Source: Xanthomonas sp. AM6 (GTDB lineage: Bacteria; Pseudomonadota; Gammaproteobacteria; Xanthomonadales; Xanthomonadaceae). From it: a stretch of DNA of 64,000 nucleotides. How positions within the stretch are numbered: the first letter of the stretch is position 1; each line of letters begins with the position of its first letter. Shown here in pieces: positions 17,380 through 28,264 of this stretch. Below the pieces are notes generated by a model. That model made no database searches. It was given only the letters and a program-made list of their open reading frames with translations, and was not told where the DNA came from. The stretch covers positions 3,870,501 through 3,934,500 of the forward strand of contig NZ_CP106869.1 of NCBI RefSeq assembly GCF_025665335.1, given 5' to 3'. The translations under genes were made by a program, and so were the position numbers.

Positions 17380-18476
17380 CAGGGCGCCGCCCCGGGCGGT
17401 CGTTCGCCGGGAACGCCCTCGCGGATGCGCCGCGAGAAATCGGCGCTGTCACCGGCGTGGCGCGCGCGCTCGCCGATGCGCCCGCGCGCCTGCAGCGTGG
17501 CCAGCGCGTAGCCCGGCACGAAGCCGTGTTGCGCGTACACGTAGGACGGCAGATAGCCGGACAGCAGCAGCCGGTAGTCCAGCGGCAACTGCGGTTCGAA
17601 CTTGCGCACCAGTTCGAACACGATGGTGGTGCAGTTGCTGGTGGCGGTGTTGTAGAACGCCGGCCGGCGCAGCAGCTGCTGCGCCCGCGCCACGTAGCCC
17701 AGGAACAGCTGGCGCAACTGCGCCGGCGGGATGTTCAGCCGGTACAGGTAGACGTCCTCGCCGCGCACGTTGCTGCGCACCGCGAGGATGTCGCGTTCGT
17801 CGGCGGCGATCATCGCCTGCTCGAAATTGCGGAAGAACCCGGCCAGCGCCGAGAACGCTTCGCCACGCTCCTTGCGGATCTCCAGCGAGAACACCACCCG
17901 GCGGCCGTCGTCGAAGCCGAACGAGACCAGGGTGTGGGCGATCGCCGGCCCCATCCAGTAGGACAGCACCAGGTCCGCCGAGACCAGCCGGTCCAGGTCG
18001 TACTGGCGGGTCTCCCAGCGCGGCGTGTAGTCGCTGTCGCTGCGCCAGGCGAAGTTGCGCACGTTGTGCAGGGTGACGATGTGGCCGTCCACCTGCGGCT
18101 GCAGCGGCTGCGCCACGTCGTCGGCCCAGTCGCGGTCCTGCTCGGGCCGCAGCTGCGACCAGCCGAACACCAGGCCGGCGCAGGCGATGGCGAAGATCAG
18201 CGGCAGCACGCGGTAGTCGCGGGGATGGCGCAGCCCCCACAGCGCCGCGCCGCCCATCGCCGCCCACAGCAGCGCCGAGACGTAGCGCACCGGCGCGCCG
18301 GTATGCGGCAGGAAGGCCAGGAACAGCGCGCCCCAGAGGCAGGCCAGCACGATCGCCAGCGCCGCCGCGGCGTGTGCCACGCGGGCCGGCCAGCGCCGCG
18401 GCGCGGCGCCCTGCGCGGCCACGCCGGCGGTCGCGGCATCGCCGCGGCCCTGCCCTCGCCCGCGCCGCGCGCTCAT
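17379..18476 (-). CDS. DUF4105 (Lnb N-terminal periplasmic) membrane protein
   Basis: A 365-residue membrane protein. Three hydrophobic segments lie in the first 110 residues (AAALAIVLACLWGALFLAFL, then ALLWAAMGGAALWGL, then VLPLIFAIACAGLVF), followed by a soluble, probably periplasmic, DUF4105 domain. The conserved NCTT motif in TATSNCTTIVFELVRKF and the histidine in IAHTLVSFGF are where a papain/NlpC-like cysteine active site is expected in this family. The start overlaps the TetR stop by four bases (ATGA) and the stop overlaps the hydrolase start, so all three genes form one coupled operon. Its reaction is unknown; pairing with a lipoprotein hydrolase hints at envelope lipid or lipoprotein metabolism. 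Confidence 0.75.
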   Translation of the reverse strand: MSARRGRGQGRGDAATAGVAAQGAAPRRWPARVAHAAAALAIVLACLWGALFLAFLPHTGAPVRYVSALLWAAMGGAALWGLRHPRDYRVLPLIFAIACAGLVFGWSQLRPEQDRDWADDVAQPLQPQVDGHIVTLHNVRNFAWRSDSDYTPRWETRQYDLDRLVSADLVLSYWMGPAIAHTLVSFGFDDGRRVVFSLEIRKERGEAFSALAGFFRNFEQAMIAADERDILAVRSNVRGEDVYLYRLNIPPAQLRQLFLGYVARAQQLLRRPAFYNTATSNCTTIVFELVRKFEPQLPLDYRLLLSGYLPSYVYAQHGFVPGYALATLQARGRIGERARHAGDSADFSRRIREGVPGERPPGAAP

Positions 18477-19039
18477 AGCGCCGCGGCCGCCGCCGGCGTG
18501 GCCAGCGCATGGCACAGCAGCCGCCAGCCGCGCAGCGCCAGCGCCTTGCGCTGCGCTTCGTCGTTGCCGCGCTGGCAGGCGCCGAGCATGTCCATCAGCA
18601 GGCCCAGGTCGGCGTCGTCCAGCTCGGCGCGGCACAGCCCGGCGCCGATCGCGCGTTGCAGGAACGGCAGCAGGATCGCCATCAACCGGCCATGCGCCGC
18701 TTCGATGGTGGGATGCTCGCGCGGCATCGAGCGCCAGTAGTCGGTCAGCGGCGAGGACATCGCGATGTGCTCGGCGACGTCGCGCAGCAGCAGGAACAGG
18801 CCGTCGGGTCGCTCGCCGATGTCGCGCGCGCAACTCTCCAGCCCGTCCAGGCCGCGCTGCAGCAGCGCCGTCATCAGTTCGGCGCGGTCGGCGAAATTGC
18901 GGTACAGGGTGGCCCGGCCCACGCCGGAACGCTCGACCACCAGTTCCAGCGGCGCCAGCACGCCGTGCTCGCAGAACACTTCGTCGGCCGCGTCGAGCAG
19001 CAGACGGCGGCGGTGGGCGGCATCGGCACGGAGGTCCAT
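18473..19039 (-). CDS. TetR-family transcriptional regulator
   Basis: A 188-residue one-component repressor. The N-terminal HTH is LLLDAADEVFCEHGVLAPLELVVERSGVGRATLYRNFADRAELMTAL, matching the TetR DNA-binding domain, including the YRNF recognition-helix end. The C-terminal ligand-binding part is helical and not assignable to a ligand. It is the first gene of an operon with DUF4105 and hydrolase genes. A perfect palindrome lies 12 bases upstream of its ATG (19051-19066), so autoregulation of the whole operon is likely. I see no Shine-Dalgarno before the ATG at 19039, and a GATAAT hexamer ends only five bases before it. A leaderless mRNA is possible. Confidence 0.88.
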   Translation of the reverse strand: MDLRADAAHRRRLLLDAADEVFCEHGVLAPLELVVERSGVGRATLYRNFADRAELMTALLQRGLDGLESCARDIGERPDGLFLLLRDVAEHIAMSSPLTDYWRSMPREHPTIEAAHGRLMAILLPFLQRAIGAGLCRAELDDADLGLLMDMLGACQRGNDEAQRKALALRGWRLLCHALATPAAAAAL

Positions 19040-19043
19040 GCCG

Positions 19044-19066
19044 GGATTATCGGACAATTTTGTCCG
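19044..19066 (-). promoter_or_regulatory. TetR operator palindrome with adjacent -10-like hexamer
   Basis: CGGACAATTTTGTCCG at 19051-19066 is a perfect inverted repeat with seven-base arms and a two-base centre. On the minus strand it is followed directly by GATAAT (19049-19044), a good -10 element, and then by the TetR start codon. Binding would block RNA polymerase and repress the regulator and its two coupled genes. Confidence 0.75.
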
Positions 19067-19122
19067 CTTGCGATAGGGCCGCTGGTCCGCCCGGGTTCGG
19101 GCGCCCCGACGGGCCGGCGACG

Positions 19123-19146
19123 CTGGGGGCCGGTGCCGGCCCCCAG
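19123..19146 (-). terminator. GC-rich hairpin just after ppc
   Basis: CTGGGGGCCGG and CCGGCCCCCAG pair perfectly around a minimal loop, seven bases past the ppc stop. No T-run follows on the minus strand, so this could be a transcript-end or stability hairpin rather than a classical intrinsic terminator. Confidence 0.5.
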
Positions 19147-19152
19147 CCGCGA

Positions 19153-21870
19153 TCAGCCGGTGTTCTGCACGCCCTGCGAGACGCCGTTGACGCAGGCCAC
19201 CAGCGCGCGCAGCAGTTCCTCGTCCTCGCCCTCGGTGGCCCGCCAGCGCTGCAGCAGGTCCACCTGCAGCACGCTGATCGGGTCGATGTAGGGATTGCGC
19301 AGGCGGATCGACAGCGCCAGGCGCGGGTCGTGCAGCAGCAGCGTGGACTGCCCGGTCAGCGCCTTGACCCAGCCCTTGGTCAGCGCCAGCTCGTCGCGGA
19401 TGCGCGGGAAGAAGCGCTCGTGCAGCGGCCCGGCCAGGCGCGAGAACATCTCGGCGATGTTGAGGTCGCCCTTGGACAGCACCATCGCGATGTCGTCGAG
19501 GAAGGTGCGGAAGAACGGCCAGTCGGCCGCCATCTCGCGCAGCGCGTCCTCGTGGCCGGCCTCGATGGCCGCGCGCAGGCCGCTGCCGACCCCGTACCAG
19601 CCGGGAATCACCGCGCGCGCCTGGCTCCACGCGAACACCCACGGGATCGCGCGCAGGTTGTCCAGCGCCGCGTCCTGGCCCAGCCGCCGCGACGGCCGCG
19701 AGCCCAGGGTCATCCGCTCGATCACGTCGATCGGCGTGGCCAGGCGGAAATAGCGCATGAACTCGGCATCGCCGACGAAGCTGCGGTAGGCGCGCGTGCT
19801 GTGCTCGGCGACGATGTCCATCACCGGCCGCCACGCCTCCTCGCGCGCGTCCGGCGCGCGCGGGCGCAGGCTCGACAGCAGCACCGCGCCGGTCATCTGC
19901 TCCAGCGAACGCAGCGCCAGCGCGCGGATGCCGTACTTGCGGTGGATCACCTCGCCCTGCTCGGTCACCCGCAACCGGCCATCGACGCTGCCGCGCGGCG
20001 CCGCCTCCAGCGCGCGCGTGGTCTTGCCGCCGCCGCGCACGATCGAACCGCCGCGGCCGTGGAAGAAGGTCAGGCGGATGCCCAGTTCGGCGGCCGCCTC
20101 CAGCAGTTCCACCTGCGCGCGCTGCAGGCCCCAGCGCGAGGCGGCGATGCCGCCGTCCTTGCCGCTGTCCGAATAGCCGAGCATCACCATCTGCACGTCG
20201 TGGCGCGCGGCCAGGTGGCGGCGGTAGACCGGATCGGCGAGCAGGTCGCGCAAGGTGGCGGTGCCGCCGCGCAGGTCGTCCACGGTCTCGAACAGCGGCA
20301 CGATGTCCAGCGGCACCGCGCCGTCGGCGTCGACCAGGCCGCCGCGCCGCGCCAGCGCCAGCACGGTCAGCACGTCGGCGCGGTTGTGCGCCATGCTGAT
20401 GATGTAGCTGCCCAGCGCATCGGCGCCGTGCCGCGCGCGCGCATCGGCGAGCGCGGCGAACACCGCGTCCAGCCGCGCGTTGCCGGCATCGTCGGGCGCC
20501 GCCGGCAAGGCCTGCTCGCCGCCGGCATAGGCGCCGAGCGCGGCGGCGCGCGCTTCGGGCGAGCGCGCATCCCACCCGGCCTCGCCCAGCGCCGCGGCGA
20601 CCGCGCGCGCATGCACGCTGGATTCCTGGCGCACGTCCAGCCGCGCCAGGTGGAAGCCGAAGCTGCGCACCCGCCACAGCAGCCGGCGCACCGCGAACCA
20701 GCCGGCGTGCAGGCCCTTGTTGGCCTGCAGGCTGTCCAGGATCAGCTGCAGGTCCTGTTCCAGTTCGGCCGGCGCGGCGTAGGCGCCGGGCGCGTCGTCC
20801 AGCGTCGCCTGCAGGCGCGCGCGCATCAGGTCGTTGAGCAGGCGGTACGGCATGTCGCCGTGGCGCGGCCGCGAGCGCGCCGCGGCCTCGGGCAGCAGTT
20901 GCCGGTAGCGTTCCAGCTGCGCCAGCAGCGCATCGCTGACCGCCACCAGCGTAGTCGACTGGCTGAGCAGGCTGGCCAGCTGCCACAGTTCCTTCAGATA
21001 GCGGTCCAGCACCGCGCGGCGCTGCGCGTCGAGCGTGGCGGTGATGGTGCCGGCGTCCACGTTCGGGTTGCCGTCCATGTCGCCGCCGACCCAGGTGCCG
21101 AAGCGCAGCAGCCGCGGCAGCGGCACCGGCTCGCCGTAGGTTTCCTCGATCGCATGCTCCAGGGTCTCGTACATCACCGGGATCACCCGGTACAGCACCT
21201 GGGTCAGGTAGAAGCCGACATGCTCGCGCTCGTCCTCCACGGTCGGCCGCACCGGCGAGGAATCGGCGGTCTGCCACGACGCGGTCAGCGCCATGCGGAA
21301 GCGCGCCGCGTCGGTGGCGCGCTCGCCGGGCGTGCGCATGCCGTCGAGGTTGTCGACCAGGCTGGCCACCATCAGCTGTTCCTTCTCCAGCAGCGCGCGG
21401 CGCACCGCCTCGGTCGGGTGCGCGGTGAACACCGGCTCCACGTCGATCCGCGGCAGCCACTGGCCCAGCTCCTGCGCGCTCACGCCCTGTGCCTTGAGCC
21501 GCTGCAGCGCATCGTGCAGGCCGTCCGGCTGCGGCGTGCCGGCGCTGTTGCGCTGGTAGTCGCGGCGGCGGCGGATGCGGTGCACGCGCTCGGCGATGTT
21601 GACCACCTGGAAGTAGGTGCTGAAGGCGCGCACCAGCGCCTCGGCATCGCGCGGCGCGCGGCCGGAGAGCTGTTCGCTCAGCGAGGACGGCGGCGCATCG
21701 CTCTCGCGGCGCGCGATCGCGGTGGTGCGGATGGTTTCGATCTCGTCCAGGAACTCCGCAGACACCTGCTCGGCGAGCAGGTCGCCTACCAGCGCCCCCA
21801 GTCGGCGGACGTCGTCGCGCAGGGGAATGTCGGGCGTGGCAAACACGATGCTGCTGCGGTACTCGTTCAT
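19153..21870 (-). CDS. ppc: Phosphoenolpyruvate carboxylase
   Basis: Ppc carboxylates phosphoenolpyruvate to oxaloacetate with bicarbonate, refilling the TCA cycle in the cytoplasm. The 905-residue product has the hallmark motifs in order: [12 protein letters not shown] with the catalytic histidine, the [10 protein letters not shown] metal site, [24 protein letters not shown], and the invariant C-terminal QNTG. Length is close to the E. coli enzyme (883). Start codons are possible at 21882 and 21870; I chose 21870 ([14 protein letters not shown]) because homologues begin there, although neither has a clear Shine-Dalgarno. It is transcribed alone, divergently from ahcY. Confidence 0.97.
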   Translation of the reverse strand: MNEYRSSIVFATPDIPLRDDVRRLGALVGDLLAEQVSAEFLDEIETIRTTAIARRESDAPPSSLSEQLSGRAPRDAEALVRAFSTYFQVVNIAERVHRIRRRRDYQRNSAGTPQPDGLHDALQRLKAQGVSAQELGQWLPRIDVEPVFTAHPTEAVRRALLEKEQLMVASLVDNLDGMRTPGERATDAARFRMALTASWQTADSSPVRPTVEDEREHVGFYLTQVLYRVIPVMYETLEHAIEETYGEPVPLPRLLRFGTWVGGDMDGNPNVDAGTITATLDAQRRAVLDRYLKELWQLASLLSQSTTLVAVSDALLAQLERYRQLLPEAAARSRPRHGDMPYRLLNDLMRARLQATLDDAPGAYAAPAELEQDLQLILDSLQANKGLHAGWFAVRRLLWRVRSFGFHLARLDVRQESSVHARAVAAALGEAGWDARSPEARAAALGAYAGGEQALPAAPDDAGNARLDAVFAALADARARHGADALGSYIISMAHNRADVLTVLALARRGGLVDADGAVPLDIVPLFETVDDLRGGTATLRDLLADPVYRRHLAARHDVQMVMLGYSDSGKDGGIAASRWGLQRAQVELLEAAAELGIRLTFFHGRGGSIVRGGGKTTRALEAAPRGSVDGRLRVTEQGEVIHRKYGIRALALRSLEQMTGAVLLSSLRPRAPDAREEAWRPVMDIVAEHSTRAYRSFVGDAEFMRYFRLATPIDVIERMTLGSRPSRRLGQDAALDNLRAIPWVFAWSQARAVIPGWYGVGSGLRAAIEAGHEDALREMAADWPFFRTFLDDIAMVLSKGDLNIAEMFSRLAGPLHERFFPRIRDELALTKGWVKALTGQSTLLLHDPRLALSIRLRNPYIDPISVLQVDLLQRWRATEGEDEELLRALVACVNGVSQGVQNTG

Positions 21871-22190
21871 CGGAAAACGCATGGCTCGGCGGTGGGGGCG
21901 CCGCAAGACTAACCCAAAAGTATTAGTCGCCCGGCCCGCGCGGCGACGGTTTCAATGCGAACCATCACGGACCCGCGGCGTTCCACCACCTGTGGGAGCG
22001 ACAGCACCATCCGGAACCCTGCGACTGCGTTGCTCCGCACAGGCGCGGCCGCTCGGCACCGCAGCCGAGTGCCACCGGACAGAAACAAGCGGGCCTCGGC
22101 AGGCCCGTCGCATCGCGTCGCGGGCGGCGCCAACGCGCACCGCATCCCAGCCCGGGCGCCGCCCATTCAAGCAGCCCGCGCCACAGCCGC
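21871..22190. other. ppc-ahcY divergent intergenic region
   Basis: This region holds the ppc promoter and the DNA upstream of the ahcY promoter. A truncated TGTGGGAGCGAC repeat unit lies at 21991-22002. I see no additional gene; several antisense open frames lack any start or domain signal. Confidence 0.4.
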
Positions 22191-22203
22191 TATACTTGGC
22201 TGT
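22166..22203 (+). promoter_or_regulatory. ahcY promoter
   Basis: TATACT at 22191-22196 is a good -10 element, with a weak TTCAAG (-35) at 22166-22171. The predicted start near 22203 lies five bases before the first helix of the SAH riboswitch, which supports the call. Confidence 0.6.
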
Positions 22204-22205
22204 CC

Positions 22206-22299
22206 CTCCGCCGAGGGGCGCTGCGACCGTGTCGATGCGGGGCTTCCGCCCCCAGACCCGGCCAGGCTCGGCGGCAGGCTTGAGCGACAACGGCGCCCG
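22206..22299 (+). ncRNA. S-adenosylhomocysteine (SAH) riboswitch
   Basis: The ahcY leader contains the SAH riboswitch core as I know it: CCGAGGGGCGCTGCGACCG at 22211-22229, GCCAGGCTCGG at 22261-22271 and CAACGGCGCCC at 22288-22298. The outer helix pairs CCGCCGAG (22208-22215) with CTCGGCGG (22267-22274), and GGCGC near 22217-22221 can pair with GCGCC near 22293-22297 as the pseudoknot. The class binds SAH and turns on downstream genes when SAH accumulates, here the hydrolase that removes it. The distance to the start codon (about 42 bases) would allow control of translation; I see no obvious T-rich terminator. Confidence 0.93.
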
Positions 22300-22340
22300 G
22301 ACCTTCGCGAGTTTTCTCGCCATTGACCGGAGCTTTACCG

Positions 22341-23786
<1,446 letters not shown>

Positions 23787-23826
23787 GTGGTCGGCGGGTT
23801 TGCCGCCGGACGCGAAGAGCTGACAG

Positions 23827-23854
23827 AACGGGCGCCGGAAGGCGCCCGTTTTTT
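23827..23854 (+). terminator. Intrinsic terminator of ahcY
   Basis: A ten-base-pair stem AACGGGCGCC / GGCGCCCGTT with a GGAA loop (23827-23850) runs into six T. It begins 40 bases after the ahcY stop. Confidence 0.95.
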
Positions 23855-24051
23855 GTTGCGCGGGCGGGCATCGGCGCCTTGACCGGCAATCGAGCCAGAG
23901 CCGTGTCGCAACGCCGTCCACTCAAGCGTCGGATGCTGGGTGCTCCCTGCTATCCGACATCTGCAGCCTGTCCGATGCCATTACCGGGCAGCTTCGCAGA
24001 CCGGCTAAACTCCGGCAGCAGGCCGCGCAAGACGGCAGTTCGAGGACCACG

Positions 24052-24465
24052 ATGCCGTACGCGCTGATTCTTCCAATGGCCGCGCAAGTCGCACTTGCCG
24101 CAAGCCTCTATGTACTGCTTACCGTTGCGCGCGCTCCCGCAGTGTGGGGCATCGGCAGGCATGCGGACGGCAGCAACCCTTGGGCGGCTGTCGAGCCACG
24201 CATCAGCGCCAACCTGTCCAATCAATTCGAGTGGCCACTGTTCTTCCATGTTGGCTGCCTGATTCTGCTCCAGCTTCATGCGACAACCTCGGCCGCCGTG
24301 GTTCTGGCCTGGATCTTCGTGCTGGGCCGCATCCTGCACAGCGTCGTGCAGATCTTCACCGCCAACGTCCGGCTCAGAGGCACCGTGTTCACCGCCAATT
24401 TTCTCGCGGTGCTTGGCCTTTGGATCTTGGCGGTGGTCGCCGCGGGCAAAGCGGCCGCGAGCTGA
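24052..24465 (+). CDS. MAPEG-family membrane protein
   Basis: A 137-residue integral membrane protein with four hydrophobic helices: residues about 5-25 (LPMAAQVALAASLYVLLTV), 64-80, 82-100 and 115-135. The segment NLSNQFEWPLFFHVGCLIL and the RILHSVVQIF motif match the MAPEG family (glutathione S-transferase-like and eicosanoid enzymes; bacterial members are mostly uncharacterised). The ATG at 24052 has GAGGA nearby. It stands alone downstream of the ahcY terminator. Its codon use looks less GC-extreme than its neighbours. A role in glutathione-linked detoxification is possible but not shown. Confidence 0.8.
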   Translation: MPYALILPMAAQVALAASLYVLLTVARAPAVWGIGRHADGSNPWAAVEPRISANLSNQFEWPLFFHVGCLILLQLHATTSAAVVLAWIFVLGRILHSVVQIFTANVRLRGTVFTANFLAVLGLWILAVVAAGKAAAS

Positions 24466-24696
24466 CGCGCGACCGAGCGCTCGCTGCATCTCGGTCCCTG
24501 TTTGACTGCGCGCGCTCCACAGAAGGTCGCAGCCCGCCGGCATTGGTTGGACGCTACATCCTGGTCTCGCCTCCCTGACTATCTCCGTCCTCTGTCGTCG
24601 CTCGCGCTGCTGGTGCCTGGATGTATCACGCAATGGAGACATGCTTGCCCGGCAGAGGCACAGTGACCCTATCCCCCACACCTAACGCAAAGGCTT

Positions 24697-25095
24697 ATGT
24701 CGAAACCTCGCCTACTGCTCATTGGCCTGGGCTGTATCGCCGCGCTGGCGGTCGCCGTCATCGCAGGCTACAAGCCGCTGGTGATCTGGTTGATGCACAC
24801 GCACCCGTTCTCCGCTGAAACGTTTGACGCCGCTCGTTGGCGCGTTGGCCTCCCGGCGTCGGAGGGCGGCGAATGCGTGCGTGGCCGCATGGCGAACGAC
24901 ATCATTGCCAGGATCGCGCGCCCGGGTCTGCCGAGGTCTGCCGTGGAGGCTGCGCTCGGCGTTCCGCAGGACATGCACGGCGAGATTGCCGATTACGAGC
25001 TTGGCATGTGCAGCGGGCTCAGGATCGATTTCGATTCGCTGTATGTGGAGTACGCCGATGGCAAGGTGCTGCGGGCTTATCACGTGCAGCACTGA
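24697..25095 (+). CDS. Membrane-anchored hypothetical protein
   Basis: A 132-residue protein with an N-terminal hydrophobic anchor (LLLIGLGCIAALAVAVIAG) and a small soluble domain that should lie in the periplasm. Two cysteines (GGECVRG and GMCSG) may pair. The pattern ARPGLPRSAVEAALGVPQD...YELG...LRIDFDSLYVEYADGKVL is reminiscent of SmpA/BamE-like folds (a helix pair with a glycine-proline turn, then strands), but I would not assign it to that family. AAAGG lies five bases before the ATG, which supports the start. Function is unknown. Confidence 0.6.
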   Translation: MSKPRLLLIGLGCIAALAVAVIAGYKPLVIWLMHTHPFSAETFDAARWRVGLPASEGGECVRGRMANDIIARIARPGLPRSAVEAALGVPQDMHGEIADYELGMCSGLRIDFDSLYVEYADGKVLRAYHVQH

Positions 25096-25192
25096 GGGTC
25101 CGACGATTCGCCCAGGCTGGGCGCCGCGGGAGCTGAAAAGCAAACGCTCGAGCTAGTCCAGCAATGCGCTTGGGGCCGGACCCTCACCCAAA

Positions 25193-25215
25193 CCCCTCTC
25201 CCGGTGGGAGAGGGG
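25193..25215. repeat. Palindromic CCCCTCTCCC...GGGAGAGGGG hairpin repeat
   Basis: CCCCTCTCCC and GGGAGAGGGG are perfect inverted arms around a GGT loop, preceded by CGGACCCTCACCCAAA. From memory this resembles a repeat common between convergent genes in Xanthomonas and Stenotrophomonas. It sits between the hypothetical gene and the stop of the TonB receptor gene and may serve as a bidirectional transcript end. Confidence 0.7.
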
Positions 25216-25262
25216 CTAAGGCATGGCCCTCTCTGCGAATGCCCGGAACCGCAGGCTGATGT

Positions 25263-28118
25263 TCAGAACCGCAGGCTCAGGCCCAAGGTGAACGCGCGGC
25301 CGTAGCGGTTGTAGCCCTGCGACAGCAGCGGGTTGCCGTTGATGCTGTAGGTCTGCTCGTCGTCCAGCAGGTTCTGGCCTTCCAGGCTGAGACTCAGCAT
25401 GTCGTTGACTTCGTAGGACACGTGCGCGGTCAGCCAGGTGATCTTGTCGGCCTGTTCGTTGTAGCCGGCGCCCAGGACGTTGACCGCGGTGACGAAGCCG
25501 TCGGTATGGTCGGCGGTGGCGCCGATCGACCACGGTCCCTTCTCGTACATCACGCCGAGCGAGTACACCGCCGGCGCGATGCCTTCCAGCGGGCGCTCCT
25601 CGCCGTTGACCCAGCTGCGCGACCAGTTGCGGGTGTACTGCGCGCGGAAGCCCAGGCCGTTTTCCCAGAAGTGCTGCAGGCCGGCCTCGATGCCGCGCAC
25701 CTTGGCGTAGTCGCCGTTGATCGGCCGCATCACGTTGAACAGGTGGCCCGGCACGCCGATGTCCTGGCCGGGCTCCCAGCTGGTGGTGATCTGGTTCTCG
25801 ATGCGCTTGTAGAACACCGCCACGTTGGCGATGGACTGTTCGGCGAAGTACCACTCCAGCGACAGGTCGCCCTGCTTGGCGCTGTAGGGCTTGAGGTTGA
25901 CGTTGCCGCCGTAGATCTGGGTGAAGTCGCCCCAGGACACGCTGGCGGTGGTGTTGGTCGGCGCCAGCTTGTCCACCGACGGGCGCGCCATGGTCTTGGC
26001 CGCGCCCACGCGCAGCAGCAGGTCGTCAGTGAAGCGCCAGGTGAAGTTGCCCGACGGCAACACGAAGGTGTAGTCGCCGTCCTGCACGATCGGGGTGGGC
26101 TCGGCGTATTCGGCGGTGTAGTTGAACGCGCCGTTCTCGGTGATGCTGAGGATCTTCGCGTCCCAGGCCTGCGCGCGGGTGCGGGTCTTGACCAGGCGCA
26201 CGCCGACGTCGGCGTTCCAGCGCTCGCCGGACAGGTCGGCCTGCACGTAGAAGGCGTTGGTCTTCTCCTCGACGCGGTAGCTTTCCAGCGGATTCCATTG
26301 CGGCGCGGCCAGCGCGTAGTCGTAGGTGGTGCCGTCCGGGCGCGGCTGGCCGTCGTAGGCCTGCAGGCGGGCCAGGTAGTTGGGCACGTCGAAGGCCAGG
26401 AAGGTGCGCGGGAAGGTGGAGCCGACCTTGTCCATGAAATGGGTCAGGGCGAAGGTGTGGTCGAGCACGTTGCCGCCGAGCGCGCCGACGTTGATCGCGT
26501 TGGCGCCGGAATAGTAGTCGGCGCCGCCGTTGAGGGTGTTGTTGACCAGGTCGCGGCGCTTGCTGCGTTCGGTGCGGGTCACCCCGAAGTGCAGGTTGTC
26601 CACGCCCCACTGGCCGACGTACAGCTTGCCGCCGATGGTGCCGCCGGTGATCTCGTCGGCGATGTTGTCGCCGCGCAGTTCCATGTAGTGGGTGTTGAAG
26701 TCGGTGTCGGTGAACTGGCCGTTGGCCAGGCCGGTGGCGAGGTCGCGGCCGTCGTCGAAGGTGGCGGTGACGTTGGGCACGGCATTGCGGCCGACGGTGA
26801 TGCGGGTGGTGTTGGGCTGGTTCATGCGCAGCACCACGTAGGTGTCCTGGCCGCCGGAATAGCGCTTGGAGGTGGAGCGGTACAGGTCGCCGGTCAGGGT
26901 CAGGCTGTCGCTGGCCTTCCATTGCCCGTTGATGCCGTACAGGTCGGTGTCCACCACCCGGTGCTCGGTCTGGTTGAGCAGTTCCGGGTTCAGGCGCAGC
27001 TCCGGATCCGGGTTGTCCAGGGTCAGCCCGGTGACGATGCCGTTCTGCACGGTGATGTCCGACCAGCGCCCCGGCGCGAACAGCGGGTAGTAGGACTGCT
27101 GGTAGGACACCTGCGGCGAATCGAGCCGGGTCTTGAGGCCGTCGACGACGATGCGCACATCGTCGTTCGGCCGCCACTCGAACTTGCCGGAAAACGCGCG
27201 GCGCTTCTTGTCTTCCAGGGTGGAACCGACGCGGAACTGGCCCGGCGCGATCAGCCCGTATTCGTCCGGGTCCAACTGGCCGTTGCCGTTGGGATCGATG
27301 TTGCCGCCCCAGGCGTTGCCGCTCCAGGTCGGGTCGTTCGGGTCGGGGTTGCGGGTCCAGCCGCCGTCGTTGCCGGCGATGTCGGTGCGGTCCTTGCGCG
27401 CGGCATAGACCACGCCCAGCAGCACGCCGACGGTGTCGTCGAGAAAGGTGTTGCTGTAGGCGGCCGAGAACTTGCGGCCGTTGAGTTCGGACATCTGGTT
27501 GCGGTCGCCTTCGGCGCGGACGATCGCGTGCTGGCCCTTCTGGTCGAACGGGCTGGCCGAGCGCAGGTTGATCAGGCCGCCGATCGCGCCTTCGCTCAGC
27601 ACCGATTGCGCGCCCTTGACCACGTCGGCGCCGCTGATCACGTCCGCCGGCAGCACGTCGTAGGCGAAGTCGCGCCCGGCGCCGTCGGTGGCCAGGATGC
27701 GGCCGTTGAAGGTGGTGAGGGTGTATTCCGGGCCGAGCCCGCGCACGCTGACCTTCTGCCCTTCGCCGCCGGCGGTGCGGCTGATCGATACGCCGGTGAT
27801 GTGGCTGAGCGAGTCGGCCACGTTGTCGTCGGGGAATCGGCCCAGTTCCAGCGCGCTGATCGAATCCTGCACCGTGGCCGCGTCGCGCTTGAGCTCGGTG
27901 GAGCGCGCCAGGGCGGCGCGCACGCCGGTGACCTGGATCGTTTCCAGGTCGACCGGATTCTGGCTCGCCTCGGCGTTGCCGCTGGTGGCGCTGCCCGGCG
28001 CCGGCTGCGCCTGCGGCGAAGCCGGGACGGCCTCCTGGGACCAGGCGGTGGCCGGCATCAGCAGGGCAAGGGCGATGGCGTGGAACAGGCTGTGGCGGTG
28101 CGGACGGACGGCGTTCAC
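25263..28118 (-). CDS. TonB-dependent receptor of the galactosaminide utilisation locus
   Basis: A 951-residue TonB-dependent receptor. It has a signal peptide (ending ATAWSQE), a TonB-box region before LETIQVTGVRAAL, and a plug domain with SALELGRFPDDNVADSLSHITGVSISRT and KVSVRGLGPEYTLTTFNGR. A beta-barrel follows, ending in FTLGLSLRF. This plug signature is that of the xanthomonad/Caulobacter receptors found in carbohydrate-utilisation loci. It is divergent from an AgaR-type regulator, and the shared intergenic region carries regulator-like sites, so it probably imports the galactosamine-containing oligosaccharide that the downstream enzymes degrade. The ligand assignment is inference from neighbours. 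Confidence 0.9.
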   Translation of the reverse strand: MNAVRPHRHSLFHAIALALLMPATAWSQEAVPASPQAQPAPGSATSGNAEASQNPVDLETIQVTGVRAALARSTELKRDAATVQDSISALELGRFPDDNVADSLSHITGVSISRTAGGEGQKVSVRGLGPEYTLTTFNGRILATDGAGRDFAYDVLPADVISGADVVKGAQSVLSEGAIGGLINLRSASPFDQKGQHAIVRAEGDRNQMSELNGRKFSAAYSNTFLDDTVGVLLGVVYAARKDRTDIAGNDGGWTRNPDPNDPTWSGNAWGGNIDPNGNGQLDPDEYGLIAPGQFRVGSTLEDKKRRAFSGKFEWRPNDDVRIVVDGLKTRLDSPQVSYQQSYYPLFAPGRWSDITVQNGIVTGLTLDNPDPELRLNPELLNQTEHRVVDTDLYGINGQWKASDSLTLTGDLYRSTSKRYSGGQDTYVVLRMNQPNTTRITVGRNAVPNVTATFDDGRDLATGLANGQFTDTDFNTHYMELRGDNIADEITGGTIGGKLYVGQWGVDNLHFGVTRTERSKRRDLVNNTLNGGADYYSGANAINVGALGGNVLDHTFALTHFMDKVGSTFPRTFLAFDVPNYLARLQAYDGQPRPDGTTYDYALAAPQWNPLESYRVEEKTNAFYVQADLSGERWNADVGVRLVKTRTRAQAWDAKILSITENGAFNYTAEYAEPTPIVQDGDYTFVLPSGNFTWRFTDDLLLRVGAAKTMARPSVDKLAPTNTTASVSWGDFTQIYGGNVNLKPYSAKQGDLSLEWYFAEQSIANVAVFYKRIENQITTSWEPGQDIGVPGHLFNVMRPINGDYAKVRGIEAGLQHFWENGLGFRAQYTRNWSRSWVNGEERPLEGIAPAVYSLGVMYEKGPWSIGATADHTDGFVTAVNVLGAGYNEQADKITWLTAHVSYEVNDMLSLSLEGQNLLDDEQTYSINGNPLLSQGYNRYGRAFTLGLSLRF

Positions 28119-28172
28119 GGGCGGTCTCCTGAGGCTGGCAGCGTAGGACGGCGGTGCGGGGGCCAGATAAGC

Positions 28173-28227
28173 AACGAAACCGAGCCTATATTATGTTTCG
28201 TTTTGTATCAATAGCGAAATGTAACGA
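28173..28227. promoter_or_regulatory. AgaR-type operator cluster between receptor and regulator
   Basis: TTTCGTTTTGTATC at 28196-28209 closely follows the E. coli AgaR consensus as I recall it (TTTCRTTTYRTTTY). Flanking half-sites AACGAAAC (28173-28180), AGCGAAAT (28213-28220) and AACGAA (28223-28228) repeat the same GTTTCGTT core on the opposite strand. The cluster covers the only control DNA of the divergent receptor and regulator genes. AT-rich TATATTATG at 28187-28195 may be part of a promoter. Confidence 0.7.
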
Positions 28228-28264
28228 ACTGTCGCATACTCTGGATCGTTTGCAAGGAGCCCCC

